DNA of 64,000 nt, from contig OZ026595.1 in the NCBI GenBank assembly GCA_964020085.1, forward strand, positions 16,885,484-16,949,483, in the 5' to 3' direction. The notes below the pieces were generated by a model. It had not been told where the DNA came from and did no database searches. It was given only the letters and a program-made list of their open reading frames with translations. Source of the DNA: Micromussa lordhowensis. Taxonomy: Eukaryota; Cnidaria; Anthozoa; Scleractinia; Lobophylliidae. Shown piece by piece: positions 57,765-64,000 of this stretch. Every line of letters begins with the position of its first letter. Within the stretch, counting starts at the first letter, position 1. The position numbers were made by a program, and so were the translations under genes.

Positions 57765-57915
57765 GATATTACATACCTTCAGGTGGATAATAATTTTATC
57801 TTCAAGTGTGTTTGACTTGATATCTCACTAGTGAGTGCTGCGAACGAGTGAGATATCGAGTTGAATGCGGAAGTAAAATTCATATCCACAAGCGGGCATG
57901 TAATGTTCCGTTTAT
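57765..57915. mobile_element. Hairpin MITE with TCTCACTAGTGAG core
   Basis: ATTACATACCTTCAGGTGGAT (left) and ATCCACAAGCGGGCATGTAAT (right) are inverted. The centre pairs TTGATATCTCACTAGTGAG with GAACGAGTGAGATATCGAG. About 150 bp, no coding content. Confidence 0.6.
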
Positions 57916-59270
57916 TACATAAACGTTACTACTAATGACTACCTCTTTAACGATTTTCTGAAGATTTCCGAACACTTTCCAAAGATTTCCGAAGATTCTC
58001 AAAAAGTTTTCCGAAGGCCAGACAAACGTTTATGAAAATTTTCCAAAACTTTCCAAAGATATCCAAGGAAGATCTGATGATGTTTAGATCACACAACAAC
58101 ACATCTAAGTTCAGTTTAAGCGATTATGTAACAATGGCAATGGTGATCTTTTCAATAGCCTCACACTTGAAAGATAAAAAAATAATATCTTCACTGCTCG
58201 CGATGAAGGTATGAATTTTTAGTAAAAGGAAAAATCCTGGTATTTCACTAGTGTATATATCATAAATTGTTCTATATAACCGTTTTTACCCACCTCGCCT
58301 TAGTATTTTATGGACTGTCACACAATGCTTTTCTCAATCATTGTATGACGACTTAGATTGTAATAGCTGCTAAAAGACTTCTTGGTGCAACAGTAAACTA
58401 AGGGAGTAACAACCTGAGGAATGAATGTAACTACACTGAGGAAGCGAGGGCTTGTAGAACTAATGCAATAGCCAAAGTCATCTCTATTAAGAGTACTGTA
58501 TAGCATGCTTGTTTAGTGATAACAACAACACGATCTTTATTGAGTGAGCAAGTACCAACTAGGTTTATACAGTTCCTGACAAGTTTTTGATTCTAGCTGC
58601 CCAAGCAAATAGTTTTCATGTCACTTTGTCACCAAATGGTTTTTTTGTACAAAAGAATTCTCGTCAACTAATGTTAGCTAATGCAACATATCCGATTAGG
58701 CAAGTAGAAAATTATAGGATTTTGCTTCTTTAAAGTGATATGCTTGAGTAGTTCATCAGATGTCTGTCAAATGGAATTATGTCCTTTGTTTGTTGGTTTT
58801 GTTGGGGGCAGTGGTTGAACAGATGTGACTTTAAAAATCGCTCAGGCAACTAATGATTAACCGGTATTAAACAATTTCATAAGAAAGCTACATTTCAGTT
58901 TAGGGTCATTATCATACAGTTCTTAGATGCATGCGCACATTGTAACTCGTAAATGACAGTATCACCTCTAGGTGAAATTTCTAGTAACATGGTGTAGTTA
59001 AGGAAAATTTGTACATAATGCAAACAGTTGTCGTTTTATTAAAATGATGTATTTTGAATCTCTGTGATATTTTTTAAAGACAAGCCATAAAATTATAGTC
59101 ATGCTCTTGTGAATTTGGAATTTTTAGAACGAACACTTAGAACATTGGGCTGAATTTAATCTGCTCCCTTTGGGCGCTTGAGGTGGCTGGCAACAGTTTC
59201 TAGCTCTTTCTAAGAATTTGATAATTACGGGTTAGAGACTTGTGAGTGTTTTGTTTTCAAATACACGCAC
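57916..59270. other. Gene-poor DNA
   Basis: Contains tandem-like TTCCGAAGATT/TTTCCAAAGA words near 57958-58065. No gene recognised. Confidence 0.4.
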
Positions 59271-59296
59271 ACGCTTACTGTACAATGACTGTGAAA

Positions 59297-59560
59297 TTTT
59301 CAATACTGCACGAAGCGAAGCTGAGTGCAGTATTGAAAATTGAAACGAACTAACAGTCGCCAACCCTTTCAATATTGAATTTGAATAGACTAACAATGGA
59401 TTTCCTGCCCGAACACTGCGCAGTTACAATAACGCACTCTTTCACTTTGATGTCGCTAGGTAACGGGAACTCACATGATCAGTTTTAACCAATGACGCGT
59501 GCGCATTTTAGACAGTGAATTCAATATTGAAGATTGAATTTTTTATCAGTTATTATAATA
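59297..59560. repeat. Hairpin and repeated TTCAATATTGAA words
   Basis: AATTTTCAATACTGCACGA (59296 on) pairs with TGAGTGCAGTATTGAAAATT (about 59321-59341). Further palindromic TTCAATATTGAA copies lie at 59369 and 59520. Confidence 0.6.
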
Positions 59561-60066
59561 AAGTTTCCATATAGCGCGCGCTCTGATTGGCTGAAACAGC
59601 GTGCTTTATCAGAGAACAGAGCACGGGCCGATGACGGTATTTTTGCTTCGGAATTTTGGCAAATTTTGACCCTGTGGCTCAGACAAACACATTGGAAACG
59701 AGCTATATGTCTGCAGCAAATATAGCTGCACAGAGACCATTGTTAACAACAGGGGTGCTAAAACTGTACTGAAATAAAAAGTTTTGCTAGATTCCGACAA
59801 AACATGCAGCAAAATAAACAAATTCACAACCTAGCGAATGCTTTATTATTCAACTTTACCTACACTGTACGAATTCCGATTTTCTGATTGGCTGATTTGT
59901 ACCACGTGATACTGGGTTGTGACGAAACAACCGTTCTTGACTTCATTACCGTGGTGTAATAGCCGTGGTGTAAATTCAACACAGCACTGTCATTACCCCA
60001 TGGCTTCGGCTGACTCAAAGTTTGACGATTTCTTTGTGCAGTGTATTCAATTTGAATAATAAAAAT

Positions 60067-60229
60067 GTTAACACACTCATTGCTTGTGAATTATCGGGAT
60101 TTACCTGAACTCATTCACTACTAATGAACAAGAACCTCGTGCGGTATTGAAATTTCTCGTTCATTGGTAGTGAACTTGTGTAGGTAAATCCCGATAATGC
60201 ACTCGCTGATGATTCGCGAGTGTGTTAAC
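60067..60229. mobile_element. Hairpin MITE with GTTAACACACTC ends
   Basis: The left arm starts GTTAACACACTCATTGC and includes ATTATCGGGATTTACCT. The right arm includes AGGTAAATCCCGATAAT and ends GCGAGTGTGTTAAC. Arms are about 65-80 bp with a loop of roughly 15 bp (CTCGTGCGGTATTG). Confidence 0.7.
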
Positions 60230-60537
60230 CTGTAAATTATAAGACATTATATTTGTTACGAAGGCAGAAATTAAACTTAAGAAGTGAGACAACGACAGAA
60301 AACACCAATTATTGAGCTGTCTGTTTACGATGAGACCCAATGAGAAACTTTCAGTTTTGTAAAAATGCTCAAACAACAAACTACTTGAATGGAAAATTGA
60401 AAACCGTATGCTTCTTTATTTCTAGAGAGCCTATTTTCCACAAATTTGATCAGTAGATTCTTTGACCTGGTATCTTTTAAATTCATAAATATTTCAAGGC
60501 TCAAATTTTCTTAAGCTGTATGGTGGCCCATAGGGAC

Positions 60538-60786
60538 AAAACACTTCCCAGAATCCAAACAAACACTTCCCAGAATCCAAACATTTACTTCCCAGAATCC
60601 AAAACACCTCCCACATTACAAAACACTTCCCACAATCCAAAACACTTCCAAGACTCCAAAACACTTCCCAGAATCCAAAACACTTACCACACTACAAAAC
60701 ACTTCCTAGAATCCAAAACACTTCCTAGAATCCAAAACACTTCCTAGAATCCAAAACACTTCCTAGAATCCAAAACACTTCCCACA
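60538..60786 (+). repeat. Minisatellite, left arm (CACTTCCCAGAATCCAAAA, ~13 units)
   Basis: 18-19 bp units with substitutions (CACATTACAAAA, AGACTCC). The inverted counterpart of the right-arm array but about four times shorter. Confidence 0.85.
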
Positions 60787-61116
60787 CTGCTTTTGGCCTG
60801 GTTACAAAGGAACACAAGCTGTAGTGCTCTGCTGTGGTCAAGGAACCTCTTTCCTGTCTCAGACCAAATTGCACTAATCTGTCACACCATCTCAGAGTTA
60901 TTGCTCGGTGAATGTTGGCAACTGATGATTGATTCCCCCTTCTCCCGATCCTAGCTTGTGATTTATAAAGTTTTTCAGTTGTCTCAGGTTCCAGTGAATG
61001 CCATGATGAACCGAGAGGAAGATCAAGATGGCTGCATATCGACGACAGGTTTCTTTTACAGGTCACATTCCACAGGTCACAGTCACAGGTCTCTAGAATT
61101 GGGCATGTACTAAAAC

Positions 61117-61242
61117 CCGAAACAACGAAACGAAACGGCCGAAACGAAACCACCGAAACGAGCGAAACCACCGAAACGAAACCACCGAAACGACCAAAAC
61201 CACCGAAACGACCAAAACCACCGAAACGACCGAAACGAGCAA
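61117..61242 (+). repeat. ACCGAAACG short tandem array, left arm
   Basis: Repeated CCGAAACGA/CCAAAACCA words; the reverse complement occurs at 61985-62096. Confidence 0.85.
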
Positions 61243-61984
61243 AAATAAATGGAAAAGTTAAAAAAATTACGGCCTTGGTCTCTGTGACGTTACTATGGCA
61301 GCCTGATCTAGCACCCCTGAAATCCATGCACGTGTGTGACATCGTGACATCACAACTCGCCGGGCCTGTAAGGTCCTGTAAAGATGACTGAGCACAAGCA
61401 GGACGAGCACGAAAACATCGAAAAAAAGGTGGATATTTTTCACAATTTGAATGGTATTCTAGCTAAGGCAAGAAATCTAATTTTCTAAGAAAGGTTTCCT
61501 GGTCGTAACGTGGATTCGTAGGTGATAGTGAATGGTCTTTCCGAGAAAGACTTTGCAGCATTTCTCGTGCGAACCGAGACTTATTTCAGTTGATCTCTAG
61601 AGAAAAACGAGGGCCACTTGGCATACTTTAATCACTCAGGCGTTTTTGCCTCATCCAGTTATCAAAGTAATTTCTTGCGATTATGTTTCCGTGCATCCTG
61701 GGCTCGGCGTTATGGGTGGTGTAGACTGGTTTCGAGTGTTTGCTCGGCCGTTTGACTTCTTAAGCATCGAGCGTCTGCATCAGGGAGTTAGTTTTCCTTG
61801 AGAAAAGGGGCCATCCACACTAGCGGATAATTAAGAACTTATGCTCAGTCATCTTTACAGGCCCGGCGAGAATTTGTGATGTCACGATGTCACGCACGTG
61901 CATGCGGATTTCAGGGGTGCGAGGCTGCCATAGTAAGTCACAGAGATCAAGGCCGTAATTTTTTAACTTTTCCATTTATTTCTG

Positions 61985-62096
61985 CTCGTTTCGGTCGTTT
62001 CGGTGGTTTTGGTCGTTTCGGTGGTTTCGTTTCGGTCGTTTCGGTGGTTTCGCTCGTTTCGGTGGTTTCGTTTCGGCCGTTTCGTTTCGTTGTTTC
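61985..62096 (+). repeat. GTTTCGGTCGTTTCGGTGG short tandem array, right arm
   Basis: Mirror image of the left-arm array; bounded inside by CATTTATTTCTGCTCG and outside by GTTTCGGGTTTTAGTACATG, both matched in the left arm. Confidence 0.85.
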
Positions 62097-62255
62097 GGGT
62101 TTTAGTACATGCCCTAGAATTGTGCACCCAAACAAAATATGTTTTTACTGAAGATATACTTTAGGGCTAGCCTCGTTCTATTAGCACTGTTTAGATTGTT
62201 TTTATGTGACCTGTAATTGTGACCTGTGGAATGTGACCTGCAAAAAGTACCTGCC

Positions 62256-63165
62256 GTTTTGGATTCTGGGAAGTTTTTGGATTCTGGGAAGTTCTGGGAA
62301 GTGTTTTAGATTCTGGGAAGTGTTTTTGGATTCTAGAAAGTGTTTTGGATTCTGGAAAGTGTTTTTGGATTCTGGGAAGTGTTTTTGGATTATGGGAAGT
62401 GTTTTGGATTCTGGGAAGTGTTTTGGATTCTGGAAAGTGTTTTTGGATTCTGGAAAGTGTTTTTGGATTCTGGAAAGTGTTTTTGGATTCTGGGAAGTGT
62501 TTTGGATTCTGGGAAGTGTTTTTGGATTCTGGAAAGTGTTTTTGGATTCTGGGAAGTGTTTTTGGATTCTGGGTAGTGTTTTGGATTCTAGAAAGTGTTT
62601 TGGATTCTGGAAAGTGTTTTTGGATTCTGGGAAGTGTTTTTGGATTATGGGAAGTGTTTTGGATTCTGGGTAGTGTTTTGGATTCTGGAAAGTGTTTTGG
62701 ATTCTGGAAAGTGTTTTTGGATTCTGGGAGTGTTTTTGGATTATGGGAAGTGTTTTGGATTCTGGAAAGTGTTTTTGGATTCTGGAAAGTGTTTTGGATT
62801 CTGGGAAGTGTTTTCTGGGTAGTGTTTTGGATTCTAGAAAGTGTTTTGGATTCTGGAAAGTGTTTTTGGATTCTGGGAAGTGTTTTTGGATTATGGGAAG
62901 TGTTTTGGATTCTGGGTAGTGTTTTGGATTCTGGAAAGTGTTTTTGGATTCTGGGAGTGTTTTTGGATTATGGGAAGTGTTTTGGATTCTGGAAAGTGTT
63001 TTTGGATTCTGGAAAGTGTTTTGGATTCTGGGAAGTGTTTTCTGGGTAGTGTTTTGGATTCTAGAAAGTGTTTTGGATTCTGGAAAGTGTTTTTGGATTA
63101 TGGGAAGTGTTTTGGATTCTGGAAAGTGTTTTTGGATTATGGGAAGTGTTTTGGATTGTGGTAAA
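62256..63165 (+). repeat. Minisatellite, right arm (TTTTGGATTCTGGGAAGTG, ~48 units)
   Basis: 18-19 bp units differing by small substitutions (GGAAAGTG, GGGTAGTG, ATTATGGG, ATTCTAGA). Longer blocks are themselves repeated: about 62574-62818 resembles 62820-63055, so the array grew partly by higher-order duplication of a ~245-bp block. Confidence 0.85.
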
Positions 63166-63191
63166 TTTTGTCCCTATGGGCCACCATACTG

Positions 63192-63350
63192 TTGGATTCT
63201 GTGACTTTTCCCACATGTTAGTAGTTACCAGCCTCCTTCGATCGGTTGGAAACCGGAAGAGGAAATCTGGAGTCTAGTTTATTTTGCACGAACGGCGAAA
63301 AGGTTTCTTTTCTGCCAGTTAGGTTACTATAAATCACTTAAACTCACAGT
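63192..63350 (+). promoter_or_regulatory. Presumed NT5DC1 promoter and 5' UTR
   Basis: Only 160 bp separate the fold-back element from the NT5DC1 ATG. The stretch has an ETS-type ACCGGAAGAGG near 63252, common in housekeeping promoters. Transcription start not determined. Confidence 0.4.
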
Positions 63351-63866
63351 ATGGCACGGCTGAGTGACTATGACTGCATTGGATTCGACCTTGATCACAC
63401 ATTAATTCAATACAAGCTGGATAATCTTTACCCGGTAAGTCAAAACGGCGTGACATGGCGGGCTCTTTAGTCTGATGGTACCACTGGGCAGGGTACCACA
63501 GTATGTTCTTGGCAGTTTAGTTGGGTAAGAAGGAAATCAAACGGGCGAAAGCCGTCTACAAGAACAAAAGAAAGATCTTTCTTTCTTGTAAACTCTCGTT
63601 CGCACCGTTTTTGCCCGATTGTTTGACTTCGTCCGACTTAACCGACTTCGGCTGGGACGAAGACTCATAATTTCCTCATTCTGAGTTGAATGTTTTGTGT
63701 CAATGTAAAGCAGTGTAAAGTGATTTCTCCTCAGTGATGTGTTTTTTTTACACTCACGTTGATCTTTGCAGTTGATCTATAGCTGTTTCACTCAAGTGTT
63801 AGTCAAGGAAAAAGGCTATGATCCGAGTTTTCTAGAAGATGACTTCGATGATCTCAAGGACTTTTG
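63351..63866 (+). CDS. NT5DC1: NT5DC1-like 5'-nucleotidase domain protein, first two exons
   Basis: HAD-superfamily putative cytosolic nucleotidase; the gene continues beyond the window. Exon 1: 63351-63434 (28 codons, phase 0); exon 2: 63772-63866, leaving two bases of a codon. Residues 9-18 read CIGFDLDHTL, carrying the HAD motif I DxDxT with the nucleophile aspartate. Exon 2 LIYSCFTQVLVKEKGYDP matches the conserved LIYNSF-x-LVKEKGYD segment of NT5DC1 and ends in DLKDF before the donor. The start is the first in-frame ATG and fits the family's usual short N-terminus. A G-rich run (about 63920-63945) lies in intron 2. Confidence 0.88.
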
Positions 63867-64000
63867 GTATGGCTTACACTTTTCCCATGTAGGAAAACAC
63901 CTATCAATGTCAAACCCGAGGGAGGGGAGAGGGGGGGGGTCGGCCAACCACGGGAATTTGACTGTGGCGTATATCCCCAGGGTGGGGATTTTGATCGGAC

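Larger units (their letters stand above)
60516..63191. mobile_element. Giant inverted-repeat (fold-back) element built of minisatellites
   Basis: The ends CTGTATGGTGGCCCATAGGG (60516 on) and CCCTATGGGCCACCATACTG (to 63191) are inverted. Moving inward, both arms carry in mirrored order: a CACTTCCCAGAATCCAAAA minisatellite (left 60538-60786, right 62256-63165); a CAGGTCACATTCCACAGGTC block (left near 61060, right near 62205-62240); an ACCGAAACGACCAAAACC array (left about 61117-61242, right about 61985-62096); and a segment with GTGACATCGTGACATCACAA and GATGACTGAGCA (left to about 61402, right from 61836). The centre is about 430 bp. No transposase or reverse transcriptase recognised. A reading frame across the left arm (61342-60725, minus) encodes only repeat-derived GRFGGF tracts. 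Confidence 0.8.

Noticed and set aside
60725..61342. 205-codon minus-strand frame with GRFGGF repeats
   Set aside because: Spans minisatellite, a GTTTCGGT array and other fold-back sequence; the protein repeat follows from the DNA repeat.
62206..63164. Long plus-strand frames rich in FWILGSV/CFGFWK repeats
   Set aside because: They are open only because the 18-19 bp minisatellite lacks stops in several frames; three frames are open at once and there is no gene context.

Overview
This is eukaryotic nuclear DNA, AT-rich, with short GT-AG-spliced exons in long introns and many interspersed repeats. The gene set (insulin-degrading enzyme, an anchor-less animal cytochrome P450, an SLCO/OATP transporter, TMEM127, NT5DC1) is metazoan. 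The repeat families look cnidarian: tRNA-derived SINEs, a palindromic repeat family, and many small TIR elements. My best inference is an anthozoan, probably a stony coral. I see no bacterial genes, CRISPR arrays or viral genes.

Layout. (1) 30-4379, plus strand: the last 11 exons of an insulin-degrading enzyme homologue, about 316 C-terminal residues ending in SKL. (2) 4380-8480: its 3' flank with repeat copies. (3) 8481-15493, plus strand: a complete 9-exon, 419-residue cytochrome P450 with normal ExxR and heme-cysteine motifs but no canonical I-helix oxygen-activation motif and no N-terminal membrane anchor. (4) 15494-18228: spacer between convergent genes. (5) 18229-24059, minus strand: a complete 8-coding-exon, 723-residue SLCO transporter with its Kazal-like loop; a possible 5' UTR exon lies near 33.1 kb. 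(6) About 24.1-45.4 kb: gene-poor DNA with Harbinger-like, TTAA-class and hairpin elements and an unidentified sequence with decayed minus-strand reading frames. (7) 45.5-48.6 kb, minus strand: a decayed non-LTR retrotransposon carrying a hexanucleotide expansion that reads as (Lys-Arg)n. (8) 48.7-51.2 kb: TIR elements. (9) 51405-56152, plus strand: a complete 3-exon TMEM127 homologue of 238 residues. (10) 56153-63300: its 3' UTR, several hairpin elements, and a 2.7 kb giant inverted repeat built from minisatellites. (11) 63351 onward, plus strand: the first two exons of an NT5DC1-like HAD nucleotidase, starting 160 bp from the edge of that inverted repeat.

The genes are neighbours with unrelated jobs (proteolysis, probable oxylipin-type or other heme chemistry, organic anion transport, endolysosomal membrane protein, HAD hydrolase); nothing suggests one pathway. 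The strongest biological lead is the P450, whose features suggest a non-monooxygenase enzyme, possibly a CYP74-clan relative. The strongest structural lead is the inverted minisatellite element at 60.5-63.2 kb. Exon boundaries were read by eye from splice sites and phase. All family assignments come from recognised protein similarity, not from a search.
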